From assembly GCA_012840075.1 (NCBI GenBank), contig DUMC01000032.1, positions 1 through 64,000 on the forward strand: a stretch of 64,000 bases of DNA, given 5' to 3'. A program made the translations under genes and the position numbers. Shown piece after piece: positions 8,100 to 19,263 of this stretch (its first letter is position 1; each line of letters opens with the position of its first letter). Source of the DNA: Clostridiaceae bacterium. Its GTDB lineage: Bacteria; Bacillota; Clostridia; Acetivibrionales; DUMC01. The notes beneath the pieces are model-generated. The model made no database searches, was not told where the DNA came from, and saw only the letters and a list, made by a program, of their open reading frames with translations.

Positions 8100-10265
8100 T
8101 TACTTAAACAGTAAATTAAACAAGTTGTACTTACCAAAAATAGATACACCTATTAATGACACTACAGACATTATTTTAATAAGTATATCCAGTGAAGGAC
8201 CAACTGTATCTTTCAGAGGGTCACCTACTGTATCACCAATTACAGCTGCATCGTGTGCAGAAGTACCTTTACCCAAACCCTCAATACCGCCTGATTCAAT
8301 ATATTTCTTTCCATTGTCCCAGGCACCGCCTGCATTTGCAGTATAGAGAGCAAGCATAATTGCTGAAAGAGTTGAACCTATCAGAAGTCCTCCTACGAAA
8401 TCAGCACCGAATATGAAACCACCTACTAAAGGAGCCAGTACTGATATTAATGCAGGAATAACCATTTCTTTCAAAGCTCCACTAGAGGATATCTCTACAC
8501 ATGTTTTATAATCCGGACGGCCTTCTCCAGTTAGAATGCCCGGTATTTCATTAAACTGTCTTCTTACTTCCTGAACCATTTTTCTTGCAGCATTTGCTAC
8601 TGCTTCAATAAGCATGCCGGAGAAGAAAAACGGTAATGCTCCACCTACTATTGCACCTGTCAAAGCTAATGGATTTATTATGTTTAAAATCATTTCAAAA
8701 CCTACTTCTCCACCTGATTGAGCTACAGGTTGTGAATGGATATATGAAGTTAGTAGAGAAAGAGCTGCCAATGCAGCAGATCCAATTGCAAAACCCTTAC
8801 CGATTGCAGCAGTGGTATTTCCTACAGAGTCAAGTTTGTCAGTTATCTTACGTACTTCGGGATCTAGTTTGGACATTTCACTAATACCACCGGCATTGTC
8901 AGATATTGGACCGTAAGAGTCAACTGAAACTGTTGCACTTACAAAAGACAACATACCTAAAGCAGCCATGGTAACCCCGTAAATACCTGCGATCATGCTT
9001 GCAAATATTATAGTTAACCCTAAAAGAGCTACCGGTAAAAAGGTAGATTTCATACCCAGAGCCATACCTTGTGTAATAGTCAGTGCTGTTCCTTCAACAG
9101 AAGCTTTTGCAACATCTTTCGTTGGCTGAAAGTCATAGCTTGTATAATATTCTGCTATCCAGCCCATTGCTATACCACATATTATACCTAAAACTGCTGA
9201 ATACCACGGAGACAGAATACCTAGTTTAAATCCTACACTGCTTACATCTATACCTTTAAAGAAGGTATATGTATAAATCCCTGTACCTATGAGTGTAAGA
9301 AATGCTGAAGTCCACAAAGATATGTTTAACTCACGATGTGGTTTGTCTGAAGCATTTTTAAATGTCAAGTATGCAATACCAATTACACAAGAAATAATAC
9401 CTATAGAAGCAAATACCACCGGATAACTAAGCATCTTGGAAATGAGTGCATCCGAAATAGGGGTTGCAGGATCTATATACATGGATGCTGCCAGCGTAAT
9501 ACTTGCTATAATGGCACCTACATAGCTTTCAAGGAGATCTGAACCTAAACCAGCAACATCACCAACATTATCACCAACGTTATCTGCAATGGTAGCAGGA
9601 TTTCTTGGATCATCTTCAGGAATATGAGCTTCAGTTTTCCCAACAAGATCCGCACCCATATCAGCTGCTTTTGTAAATATACCTCCACCTACACGGTTGA
9701 ACATTGCTATTAGAGAACATCCCAGAGCATACCCGGAAACAGACATTGCAAAAGGTATAAATGTAACTCCCATCCAATTGCTTTCAATTATCAATTGTTC
9801 CGGAGATGTCTGACCTAAAAAATACCCGAATATAAGATAAACAATACCGAGACCCAGTAGAGCAAATCCTCCTACACAGAGTCCCATAACACTTCCACCC
9901 TGGAAAGCAACCTTAAGTGTATCACCGATTTTTCTAGTTTTCCTGGCTGTATTGGCTACTCTCACGTTTGCTATTGTTGCAATATTCATACCAACAAAAG
10001 CAGCCATTTGACTCATTGTCGCTCCTATCAAGAAAGCAACTCCAGTATACCAAGAAACTAAAATAAAAAGTGCAATAGCGATAAAAATTGCAATTCTCAG
10101 TATAACTTTAAACTCATGCATAATAAATGCATCTGCACCTTCGCGTATAGCTCCGGCAATTTCATTCATAAGTTCGGTACCTGTCTCACGTTTTTTTACT
10201 GAAAAAAAGTTGTAGGCAGCAAAGCCTAAAGCACCAATTACTGCAATTACGATAAAACCAAGCAT
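8100..10265 (-). CDS. hppA: Membrane-bound ion-pumping pyrophosphatase, K+-dependent type
   Basis: A 721-residue polytopic enzyme that couples hydrolysis of pyrophosphate to pumping H+ and/or Na+ across the membrane. The substrate-binding motifs are present: DMGADLVGKTE, then the Asp-rich PEDDPRNPATIADNVGDNVGD segment, and near the C-terminus a second Asp-rich block with GDTVGDPLKDTVGPSLD. In GNTTAAIGKG (about residue 485) the position that separates subfamilies is Ala, as in K+-dependent enzymes; K+-independent ones have Lys there. Whether the pumped ion is H+ or Na+ cannot be decided by eye. GGAGG lies 6 nt before the ATG. It is a single-gene unit, divergent from the glucan synthase gene. 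A pump of this type lets anaerobes recover energy from biosynthetic pyrophosphate. Confidence 0.96.
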   Translation of the reverse strand: MLGFIVIAVIGALGFAAYNFFSVKKRETGTELMNEIAGAIREGADAFIMHEFKVILRIAIFIAIALFILVSWYTGVAFLIGATMSQMAAFVGMNIATIANVRVANTARKTRKIGDTLKVAFQGGSVMGLCVGGFALLGLGIVYLIFGYFLGQTSPEQLIIESNWMGVTFIPFAMSVSGYALGCSLIAMFNRVGGGIFTKAADMGADLVGKTEAHIPEDDPRNPATIADNVGDNVGDVAGLGSDLLESYVGAIIASITLAASMYIDPATPISDALISKMLSYPVVFASIGIISCVIGIAYLTFKNASDKPHRELNISLWTSAFLTLIGTGIYTYTFFKGIDVSSVGFKLGILSPWYSAVLGIICGIAMGWIAEYYTSYDFQPTKDVAKASVEGTALTITQGMALGMKSTFLPVALLGLTIIFASMIAGIYGVTMAALGMLSFVSATVSVDSYGPISDNAGGISEMSKLDPEVRKITDKLDSVGNTTAAIGKGFAIGSAALAALSLLTSYIHSQPVAQSGGEVGFEMILNIINPLALTGAIVGGALPFFFSGMLIEAVANAARKMVQEVRRQFNEIPGILTGEGRPDYKTCVEISSSGALKEMVIPALISVLAPLVGGFIFGADFVGGLLIGSTLSAIMLALYTANAGGAWDNGKKYIESGGIEGLGKGTSAHDAAVIGDTVGDPLKDTVGPSLDILIKIMSVVSLIGVSIFGKYNLFNLLFK

Positions 10266-10605
10266 AAAAAACCTCCAATATAATTAATTTTTTGTCTGCA
10301 TTTTTGCGGTATACATTTAACAAATATATGATAAGCTGTATATCGCAAGTCTATGCTTTAAAAAATACACCCACAATATCATACATAAAAAATTAAACGC
10401 AGTCAAAGTATATCATAGACAAATTAGGCAATTTTTTATCACTTTTTGAATAGATTTAGGTTTTTGTTTCAATAATTATTAATTGCACTGAAAATGTTTT
10501 TCATAAATCATACAGTAAAAAATTATAAAAACGCCACATTAGGCAATACTAAAAAAGGATAATTGCTTTTTTTAAACAAAACATCAGGGAATGGTGGTTA
10601 ATTTT
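10266..10605. other. Divergent promoter region between hppA and the glucan synthase gene
   Basis: About 340 AT-rich bases between two outward-facing genes. Both promoters must lie here, but no single -35/-10 pair stood out and no riboswitch was recognised. Confidence 0.5.
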
Positions 10606-13600
10606 ATGGATTATATGATTGCTACATATGTAATCATTAGCATATTATTATTGCTCCTAATAAAAATGGCATTCAATTCAAATGGAAAAAAAAGGGATTT
10701 TGAGATAGATGATGCATATCTTGGTCTTGAAGAATTAAAAGCGCATGCTATTGGTATTGCAAGAAATCATTTTGTGAAAAACAAGAGCTTCAGAACGTCA
10801 AATTGGTTAATATTAAGAATGAATAAAAATTTTAATATAATTCAGGATGCTTTTAAAATATTAAATGATGACGTACAGAACGGATTTCCTGTACCGTCGG
10901 CCGCTGAATGGCTTCTGGATAATTTTTATGTTATTGAAGAAGAAGTTAAAGATATAAGACAGAGTTTGCCGGATAAACATTTGAACCGTTTACCGGTGCT
11001 AAAAAGCGGATATTTAAGAGGTTACCCCAGGATATTTGCTATTGCTTTGGAAATTGTATCCCATTCTGACGGAAAGATTGAAGAAACAGTAATAAAGGGA
11101 TTTATTGAAGCTTATCAAACACAAAAGACCCTTCTTTCAAAAGAATTATGGGCATTGGCCCTAATGTTGAGGATAGCTTTAATTGAAAAGGTGGCGCAAA
11201 TATGCATAAAAATGCTTGAAACCAGAAGACAATGGTTGAAAGCCGAAGAAGTAACGGAACTCTTATTAGCCGAAAAGGACAAAGGGAAAGAAGAGGTTTT
11301 GAATATCATTAATGAATATGTTAGGGAAAGAGGAGCAGTATATTCTTCCTTTATTGAGCATTTGCTGAATAAATTAAAGAAACAGGGAAAGAAAGGATTA
11401 GCAGCATTAAAATATATAGATGAAAGACTTTATGACCAAGGTCTAAAGAGTGAAGAAATAGCATCTTTTGAACATCAAGTACAGGCAGCTTCTCAGGTAT
11501 CCATAGGAAATGCTTTAACGAGTTTAAAGTTTATCTCCTCCATGGATTGGAATGAGATTTTTGAATCTTTAAGCCATGTGGAGATGATTCTTAAGCAGGA
11601 CCCTACAGGAATATACGGGAAAATGGACTTTGAATCCAGAGATTATTACAGGCATGCCATTGGAAAATTGGCTGAACTATACAATGTTTCGGAAACGCTT
11701 GTGGTTTTAAAAGCACTGGAATGTGCAAAAGAAAGTGAAGCTTTAAACGGTGAGGGGTTAAAAAACAAAGAGGCAAGGTATGGAAATTTAAATCTTAACC
11801 ACATTGGTTATTATATAATCGGAAGAGGGAGAACAAAACTTCTTTCAAAAATAGGAAACAGGTATAAGCTGTATAAGTCATTCAGCGAATTAATAAGAAT
11901 GCAGCCGGAAGGTTTTTATATCGGAAGCATACTTTTTATTACTTCCGTAATTACAAGCTTATCCGTATATTATGTTATAAGAAAATCCGTATATATTGAA
12001 ATTCAACCTGCTATTGCTGCTCTATTAGCTTTTATTTCCTCGATTATTCCTGCAAGTGAGATCGCAGTTGCGTTAGTTAATACTTTTACAAACAGCATAT
12101 TGAAGCCTACTTTAATACCAAAGTTGCAACTGAAGGAAGGTATACCGGAAGAATACTCTACTATGGTCATAGTACCTACGCTGCTTCCTAATGAAAAAAG
12201 AGTTGATGAATTAGTGGAACAGCTTGAAATCCATTATTTGTCCAACAGAGAGAAAAACCTTTATTTTGCACTGGTAGGAGATTTTAAAGACAGTGATGAG
12301 GAATCCAATCCTGAGGATGAGAAAATAATTGACAGAGCTTTGAAAGGTATTGAAAAACTAAATAAACAATATTCAACTGATGAAAAGGATATATTTTACT
12401 TCTTTCACAGAAAAAGGCAATATAATAATGCCCAGAAAAGGTGGATGGGCTGGGAGCGCAAAAGAGGCGCAATAATAGAATTAAACGAATTGCTAAGGGG
12501 TTCAAAAAATACCAGTTATAATATCATGAGCTGTGAATTTGATAAGATACCAAATGTCAGATTTATTATCACTCTTGATGCTGATACGAAATTACCTATA
12601 GGTGCTGCTAAGAGGCTTATTGGAACATTGGCTCATCCCTTGAATAAAGCAATTGTTGATGAATCAAAAAATATAGTGGTTGAAGGATATGGTATTCTAC
12701 AGCCTAGAATCGTTATTAATACTTTAAGTACCATTATTTCACCTTTTACTAAAATATTCTCAGGTCAAGGAGGAATAGATCCATATACAAACGCAATCTC
12801 TGATGTTTACCAGGACTTATTCGGTGAAGGTATTTTCACGGGAAAAGGAATATATGACCTTGACATTTTTCAAAAAGTCCTTAAGGATGCTATACCTGAT
12901 AACGCTATATTGAGCCATGACCTATTGGAAGGTTGCTATATACGGGCAGGTCTGGTAAGTGATATAAGCTTGGTTGACGGTTATCCTGCCAGATACAATT
13001 CATTTTCCATGAGGTTGCACCGCTGGGTAAGGGGCGACTGGCAGCTTTTACCCTGGTTGTCATCGAAGATTAGAAACAGGGAAGGAGAAAAGGTAAAAAA
13101 TCCACTTTCTTTGATATGTAAATGGAAAATATTGGATAACTTAAGAAGGAGTCTCGTAAGTCCCGGATTATTTTTCCTTATAGTATTCGGATTGTTAATA
13201 TTGCCCGGCAGTATGTATGTCTGGCTTGGGTTTGCGATTTTGTCCCTGTCAGTTTATTTATTGATACAAGTTGTAAGAGATTTCTTGGATGGAAGTTATT
13301 TTAAGTATAAACAAGGAAAATATGCCGCAGGGATAAATCCTTTAAAGGCCGGCATTTATCAGGTTATTCTCCAAATAGTTTTTTTACCTTACCAAGCTTA
13401 TTTAATGATAGATGCAATAATAAGAACGATAGTAAGACTGTATTTTACGAAAAGGAATATGCTGGAATGGGTAACGGCAGCAGATATGGAAGCCTCTCTT
13501 AAAAATGATGCAAAGAGTTTTCTAAGACGAATGTGGATGGCACCAATAGCAGGTTTAATTCTGTTTGCCGCTGCAGCCCAAATTAGACCTTCAGCATTAA

Positions 13601-16600
13601 TTCCTTCCGTCATTATTGCGCTTATGTGGGTATCATCATTCTATACGGCATATATAATAAGCAAACCATATAAGCCAAAAGCTCCTAAGCTAAAAAGCGA
13701 TGAAATTGAACTATTGAGGGAAATTGCAAGAAAGACATGGGCTTTCTTTGAAGATTTTGTTACTGAAAAGGAGAATTTTTTGCCTCCCGACAACTACCAG
13801 GAGGATCCGTATAAAGGCATAGCTCACAGGACATCGCCTACCAATATTGGATTAATGATGGCTTCTGTCATTTCAGCAGCGGATTTGGGATATATAAGCC
13901 AATACGATATGGTTGAATTTCTAAATAATGTTGTAAACACATTGGATAAGCTGGATAAATGGGAAGGTCACCTGTACAATTGGTATAATACAACAAATTT
14001 AAAAGTGCTGCGTCCTGCTTACGTTTCAACAGTAGACAGCGGCAACTTTATAGGGTATCTTATGGTGATTTCCGAAGCTTTGAAGGAATTTCCGAAATTG
14101 GATTGTAAAAAAATGGCTCAAGGATTAATAGACACTATGAATGCTGCGCAAGAAGAATATAATAACGTTACTAATATTAATGACTGGAAGATGCAACTTA
14201 AAGTATATTTGGATAAGTATCAGGATGTACAAAACCAAAAGGAAGAACTAAGAAAAATACTTGAACAAATAATATCTGAAATAGAAGTTTTAAAAAGTGA
14301 AAGGAAGCTGAAAAAGCATCCATGGATCAAAAAGATTAATTATATGTGTGAAAGTTTTATAATAGAGCTTGACAAATCTGATTTCGATGACTTAAGAGTT
14401 AGTTGTGGCAATCTTAAGAAACGAATTGACACAATTATAAATAATACTAAGTTTCTTCCTTTATATGATACAAAAAGGCAGTTGTTTTATATCGGGTATG
14501 ACGCGGAAAAAAATAAGTTCAGTAAATCATACTATGACTTACTTGCTTCGGAGGCAAGGCAGGCTAGCTATATTGCAATAGCAAGGGGAGAAGTAGATGT
14601 AAAACACTGGTTTAAATTGGGCAGAAGATTTACCATGATAGGAGATTATAGGGGCTTGGTTTCTTGGACGGGAACGATGTTTGAATATCTCATGCCTCTG
14701 TTGATTATAAAAAATTATGAAAATACTCTCATGGATGAAACCTATAGATTTGTTATAGCCGCTCAAAAGAGATATAGCAAGATGAGGAATATTCCGTGGG
14801 GAGTTACTGAATCTGCTTATTTTGCTTTTGATATGAACTTGAATTATCAATATAAAGCATTTGGTGTGCCTGAGCTTGGTCTGAAAAGGGGATTGGTCAA
14901 CGATATGGTTGTTGCACCATATGCGGTTATGCTTGCTTTTCTTGTAGATCCTTTAAGTGCATTGGAAAACTTGAAATGGTTGGCAAAAGAAGGACTTTGC
15001 GGCAAGTACGGATTTTACGAAGCAATAGATTATACTCCTTCACGCCTCTCGCAGGATCAGAGAGGGGCTGTTGTAAAATCCTTTATGGCACACCATCAGG
15101 GGATGATACTTCTATCACTAAATAACGTATTAAACAACAATATAATGCAGTCCAGATTTCATGCTAATCCTATAATAAAATCCGCGGAATTGCTTTTACA
15201 GGAGAAGGTACCTTTAAGAGTCGTATTAACCAAAGGATATAATAAAGATAAGTATATACCTAGGAAGAAACCTAAAATTGAATCTAATAAAGTTATTAGA
15301 AGATACGGAATACCGGAGGGTTATATGCCTCATATGCATATACTGTCCAACGGAAAGTATTCCGTAATGATAACTAACGGAGGTTCAGGATACAGCAAAT
15401 ATAATAATATAGCGGTAACTAGATGGACCGGTCTAATTAATGAGATTAACGGATCGTATATCTATATAAGAAACGTCAATAAAAACAATGTTTGGTCGGC
15501 AAGTTACGAACCTTATAACATAAAACCGGATAAATATAGGGTGGAGTTTTCTCCTGAAAAAGCTGAATTCCGAAGAAGGGACGGAGATATTGAAACGCGT
15601 ACTGAAATTATTGTTTCGACTGAAGATAATACTGAAATAAGAAGAGTGTCTTTAACAAATCATGATAATGAAGCTGCTGTAATTGAATTGACAAGCTATC
15701 TGGAAATAGTGCTTTCACATCCGGACGCGGACATTGCTCACCCTGCGTTTAACAAACTTTTTGTAACAACGGAATTTAATAGTCAATACAACTTCATCCT
15801 GGCTAAAAGAAGACCTAGATCAGATAATGATACTAGGTGGTATGCATTGCACATGGTTAATGTTGAAGGAGAAGTTATAGGAAATATTCAATATGAAACT
15901 GACAGGGCCAAATTTATCGGAAGAAACAGGACTCTTCGAAATCCTGAAGCCATGGATGTGGACAGACCTTTATCCAACACTACAGGTGCAGTGCTTGACC
16001 CTGTTATGAGTATAAGACACAGGGTTAAAATAAATCCTGGTAAAACAGTAGTTTTATCATATATAACATCAATTAGCGATAATGAGAAAGAAATTTTTGA
16101 AATTGCAGAAAAATACAGTCAAGCAAGTGCAATAGAGAGAGCTTTTGAATTAGCGTGGACCAGAAGTCAGATAGAATCCGGCTATTTGGGCTTCAAATCG
16201 GACGAAATCAGTTTGTATTTAAAAATGATACCTCATATTCTATTGCCTAGCCTATTAAGGAGAAACTGGGAAAAACAGATAGCTGCAAACGTCAAAGGCC
16301 AGTCAGAATTATGGGTATTCGGAATATCAGGGGACGTTCCTGTTATTTTGCTCATTATTGACAAGAAAGAAGATATTGAAGTTGTATACACGCTTCTGAA
16401 AGGACATGAATACTGGAGGATGAAAGGACTGGAAGTTGACCTGGTCATTTTGGTAGGAGAAGAAGCCAGCTATATACAACCTTTGCAAGACCTAGTGAAA
16501 GAAGCTGTTTCATCGGGATATGCAAGGGACTTGCTTGGCAAGAGGGGTGGTATTTTCATTTTAAATAAAACTTTACTATCGGAAGAAGACAACAACCTGC

Positions 16601-19230
16601 TTTATGCAACAGCCAGGATAGTGCTCAATAGTGGACTGGGTCCGTTGGATGATCAGTTGGAATTGTTATACAAAACTGCTCTTGAAAATAAGTTGATAAT
16701 ACAGGATAGAGTACCTTATGAAAATAAACCGGACGTACAACATGAAAAAATAAATAGTAAAGGTTTAAATAATGAAAATACTTCAAGTAATGAATTAGGA
16801 AAATTGGATACAATTAGCAGTTTGGACACATTGAGCTATTTTAACGGTTTGGGAGGTTTTGATACAAGAGCAAACGAGTATGTAATCTACTTAAAAAAAG
16901 ATAGTGTAACGCCGGTTCCCTGGTCCAATATTATAGCCAATGAGAGTTTTGGTTTTATAGTAACTGAGTCGGGAGGAGGGTATACATGGTCATGCAACAG
17001 TAGGGAAAATAAGCTTACACCCTGGTCAAACGACCCTATTAAGGATACGGCAGGTGAAGTTATTTATTTAAGAGATGATGTAACAGGTGATTATAACAGT
17101 TTGACACCTTCTCCCGTCAGAGGTAAGGGAGATTATATAATCAGACACGGACAAGGTTATACAAGTTTTATGAGCTTAGTTAACGATTTTGAACAGGAAC
17201 TTTGCCAGTTTGTGTCAGTTAAAGATCCGGTGAAAATATCATTAATAAGGTTAAAAAATAAAAACGGCAATACAAGGAAGATATCATTATTTTACTATGT
17301 ACGCCCGGTACTTGGAGTAAATGAAAAAGTTACTTCTCAATATATTGTTACAAGTATAGATATGGGAACAGGTATTGGAATTATTAAGAATAATTTCAAT
17401 ACTGAGTTTCCGAATAAAACAGCTTTCATTGATAGTTCGGAAACAGAAAGGAGTTTTACGGGTGATAACTTGGAATTTCTGGGACCTGACGGAAGTCTTG
17501 AAAAACCGGAGGCTATTTTTAGAGAAAAATTATCCGGTACAATTGGTGCAGGTCTTGTTCCATGTGCGGCAATGCAAATTAGGATAACCATAAACCCAGG
17601 TGAAGAAAAGAATATAGTATTCTTACTCGGCCAGAGTGATAGCATTGAAAAGATACGTGATATATGTTTTAGGTACAGGGATATCAATAATGTAAAAAAC
17701 GAATTAAATCTTGTTAAGGAAATGTGGGAAAGCAAATTGGGGGTTGTCCAGGTTAATACACCTGATTCTTCAATGAATATAATGGTAAATAGATGGCTAC
17801 TTTATCAGGTAATATCCTGCCGGCTTTTCAGCAGGTCGGCTTTTTATCAGTCAGGAGGAGCTTTTGGTTTTAGGGATCAACTCCAGGATGTAATGGCTTT
17901 GATTTATGCATGGCCGGATGCTATAAAAAGACAGATTCTTTTACATGCATCCAGGCAATTTCCGGAGGGAGACGTTCAACACTGGTGGCATATGGAAGCA
18001 GGAAAAGGAATTCGTACAAGGTATTCCGATGATTTGCTCTGGCTGCCTTATGTAACGATAGATTATATTACTGCTACGGAAGATTGGTCAATTCTTGACA
18101 TTGAAGTACCTTATATTGAGGATGAACCTTTGCCTGAAGGCCATGATGAAAGGTACAGCATACCAAGAATATCGGACAAAAAGGGTACCATTTATGAGCA
18201 CTGTATAAAAGCAATTGACAGAGCTTTAAGATTCGGTGAGCACGGAATACCGCTTATGGGTTCAGGAGACTGGAACGACGGGATGAATAAAGTAGGGAAC
18301 AAAGGCAAAGGAGAAAGCGTATGGTTGGGATGGTTCTTAAGCAGCATTCTTAATGGTTTCATTCCTATTTGCAAAAAATATGGAGATGAAGAAAGGGCAG
18401 AGCTCTATAAGAAAAATCTTGAAAATATAGTTCAATCAATTGAAAAGCATGCCTGGGACGGAAGCTGGTATAGAAGAGCATATTTTGATGATGGAAAGCC
18501 TTTGGGTTCAAATCAGAATTCGGAATGCAAAATAGACTCCCTGGCGCAATCCTGGGCGGGAATCACCGGCTTTGGAGATATAAATCGCACCAAAGAAGCG
18601 CTAAAAGCCGTTCAATATTATTTGATTGATAAGGAAGAGGGTATTATTAAGCTGCTTACACCTGCCTTTAATGATGGAGATCTTGAACCTGGTTATATAA
18701 AGGGATATGTGCCGGGTGTAAGAGAAAACGGAGGTCAGTACACACACGCTGCTGTCTGGGTTATACTTGCTTTTGCAAAAATGGGAGAAGGAGATAAAGC
18801 TCACCAGTTATACAACATGATAACTCCGATAAATCATTCCTGCAGCCAGATTGAGGCAGCCAGGTACAAAACGGAACCCTATGTAATGGCAGCCGATGTA
18901 TATGCAATACCACCCAATACGGGAAGAGGTGGATGGACCTGGTATACAGGTGCTGCGGGCTGGATGTACCGAGTTGGAGTCGAGCATATTTTAGGTATAA
19001 AAAGACGAGGAGACAAATTAGTTGTTGACCCGTGCATTCCTTCGGACTGGTCGGAATATTCGGTTGTTTACAAGTACGGGAATACTAAATACAATATAAC
19101 TGTTAAAAATCCGAATAGAGTTAATAAAGGTATAGGAAGGGTTACTGTTGATAATATTGATGTAAAGGATAAAGTGATTCATTTGGTAGATGATGGGAAG
19201 GACCATTTTGTTATAGTGGAAATGCAGTGA
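10606..19230 (+). CDS. Cyclic beta-1,2-glucan synthase-like protein (GT84 + glycoamylase-like + GH94)
   Basis: A single 2874-residue protein with the full domain order of NdvB/Cgs enzymes. In order: an N-terminal alpha-helical region; membrane segments near residues 440-500; a GT84 glycosyltransferase core with LDADTKLP (Asp658 region), HDLLEGCYIRAG and RWVRGDWQLLPWL; more membrane segments at about 850-1020; a glycoamylase-like domain at about 1040-1520 (TSPTNIGLMMAS, AHHQGMILLSLNN); a GH94 region at about 1590-1900; a low-complexity linker near 2040-2080; and a second GH94 half with the catalytic-acid motif GSGDWNDGMN (Asp about 2555). Family knowledge: GT84 extends beta-1,2-glucan, the glycoamylase-like domain cyclises it, and the GH94 part trims by phosphorolysis. 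Start 10606 is preferred because GGTGG lies 8 nt upstream; 10591 is the alternative. It is monocistronic. Confidence 0.88.
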   Translation: MDYMIATYVIISILLLLLIKMAFNSNGKKRDFEIDDAYLGLEELKAHAIGIARNHFVKNKSFRTSNWLILRMNKNFNIIQDAFKILNDDVQNGFPVPSAAEWLLDNFYVIEEEVKDIRQSLPDKHLNRLPVLKSGYLRGYPRIFAIALEIVSHSDGKIEETVIKGFIEAYQTQKTLLSKELWALALMLRIALIEKVAQICIKMLETRRQWLKAEEVTELLLAEKDKGKEEVLNIINEYVRERGAVYSSFIEHLLNKLKKQGKKGLAALKYIDERLYDQGLKSEEIASFEHQVQAASQVSIGNALTSLKFISSMDWNEIFESLSHVEMILKQDPTGIYGKMDFESRDYYRHAIGKLAELYNVSETLVVLKALECAKESEALNGEGLKNKEARYGNLNLNHIGYYIIGRGRTKLLSKIGNRYKLYKSFSELIRMQPEGFYIGSILFITSVITSLSVYYVIRKSVYIEIQPAIAALLAFISSIIPASEIAVALVNTFTNSILKPTLIPKLQLKEGIPEEYSTMVIVPTLLPNEKRVDELVEQLEIHYLSNREKNLYFALVGDFKDSDEESNPEDEKIIDRALKGIEKLNKQYSTDEKDIFYFFHRKRQYNNAQKRWMGWERKRGAIIELNELLRGSKNTSYNIMSCEFDKIPNVRFIITLDADTKLPIGAAKRLIGTLAHPLNKAIVDESKNIVVEGYGILQPRIVINTLSTIISPFTKIFSGQGGIDPYTNAISDVYQDLFGEGIFTGKGIYDLDIFQKVLKDAIPDNAILSHDLLEGCYIRAGLVSDISLVDGYPARYNSFSMRLHRWVRGDWQLLPWLSSKIRNREGEKVKNPLSLICKWKILDNLRRSLVSPGLFFLIVFGLLILPGSMYVWLGFAILSLSVYLLIQVVRDFLDGSYFKYKQGKYAAGINPLKAGIYQVILQIVFLPYQAYLMIDAIIRTIVRLYFTKRNMLEWVTAADMEASLKNDAKSFLRRMWMAPIAGLILFAAAAQIRPSALIPSVIIALMWVSSFYTAYIISKPYKPKAPKLKSDEIELLREIARKTWAFFEDFVTEKENFLPPDNYQEDPYKGIAHRTSPTNIGLMMASVISAADLGYISQYDMVEFLNNVVNTLDKLDKWEGHLYNWYNTTNLKVLRPAYVSTVDSGNFIGYLMVISEALKEFPKLDCKKMAQGLIDTMNAAQEEYNNVTNINDWKMQLKVYLDKYQDVQNQKEELRKILEQIISEIEVLKSERKLKKHPWIKKINYMCESFIIELDKSDFDDLRVSCGNLKKRIDTIINNTKFLPLYDTKRQLFYIGYDAEKNKFSKSYYDLLASEARQASYIAIARGEVDVKHWFKLGRRFTMIGDYRGLVSWTGTMFEYLMPLLIIKNYENTLMDETYRFVIAAQKRYSKMRNIPWGVTESAYFAFDMNLNYQYKAFGVPELGLKRGLVNDMVVAPYAVMLAFLVDPLSALENLKWLAKEGLCGKYGFYEAIDYTPSRLSQDQRGAVVKSFMAHHQGMILLSLNNVLNNNIMQSRFHANPIIKSAELLLQEKVPLRVVLTKGYNKDKYIPRKKPKIESNKVIRRYGIPEGYMPHMHILSNGKYSVMITNGGSGYSKYNNIAVTRWTGLINEINGSYIYIRNVNKNNVWSASYEPYNIKPDKYRVEFSPEKAEFRRRDGDIETRTEIIVSTEDNTEIRRVSLTNHDNEAAVIELTSYLEIVLSHPDADIAHPAFNKLFVTTEFNSQYNFILAKRRPRSDNDTRWYALHMVNVEGEVIGNIQYETDRAKFIGRNRTLRNPEAMDVDRPLSNTTGAVLDPVMSIRHRVKINPGKTVVLSYITSISDNEKEIFEIAEKYSQASAIERAFELAWTRSQIESGYLGFKSDEISLYLKMIPHILLPSLLRRNWEKQIAANVKGQSELWVFGISGDVPVILLIIDKKEDIEVVYTLLKGHEYWRMKGLEVDLVILVGEEASYIQPLQDLVKEAVSSGYARDLLGKRGGIFILNKTLLSEEDNNLLYATARIVLNSGLGPLDDQLELLYKTALENKLIIQDRVPYENKPDVQHEKINSKGLNNENTSSNELGKLDTISSLDTLSYFNGLGGFDTRANEYVIYLKKDSVTPVPWSNIIANESFGFIVTESGGGYTWSCNSRENKLTPWSNDPIKDTAGEVIYLRDDVTGDYNSLTPSPVRGKGDYIIRHGQGYTSFMSLVNDFEQELCQFVSVKDPVKISLIRLKNKNGNTRKISLFYYVRPVLGVNEKVTSQYIVTSIDMGTGIGIIKNNFNTEFPNKTAFIDSSETERSFTGDNLEFLGPDGSLEKPEAIFREKLSGTIGAGLVPCAAMQIRITINPGEEKNIVFLLGQSDSIEKIRDICFRYRDINNVKNELNLVKEMWESKLGVVQVNTPDSSMNIMVNRWLLYQVISCRLFSRSAFYQSGGAFGFRDQLQDVMALIYAWPDAIKRQILLHASRQFPEGDVQHWWHMEAGKGIRTRYSDDLLWLPYVTIDYITATEDWSILDIEVPYIEDEPLPEGHDERYSIPRISDKKGTIYEHCIKAIDRALRFGEHGIPLMGSGDWNDGMNKVGNKGKGESVWLGWFLSSILNGFIPICKKYGDEERAELYKKNLENIVQSIEKHAWDGSWYRRAYFDDGKPLGSNQNSECKIDSLAQSWAGITGFGDINRTKEALKAVQYYLIDKEEGIIKLLTPAFNDGDLEPGYIKGYVPGVRENGGQYTHAAVWVILAFAKMGEGDKAHQLYNMITPINHSCSQIEAARYKTEPYVMAADVYAIPPNTGRGGWTWYTGAAGWMYRVGVEHILGIKRRGDKLVVDPCIPSDWSEYSVVYKYGNTKYNITVKNPNRVNKGIGRVTVDNIDVKDKVIHLVDDGKDHFVIVEMQ

Positions 19231-19263
19231 TTAAGTAATCAGCAATTTAATAATTAAAACATG

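Noticed and set aside
17337-17735. A 132-codon minus-strand frame inside the glucan synthase gene
   Set aside because: It lies wholly within a conserved coding region on the other strand, with no sign of its own signals.
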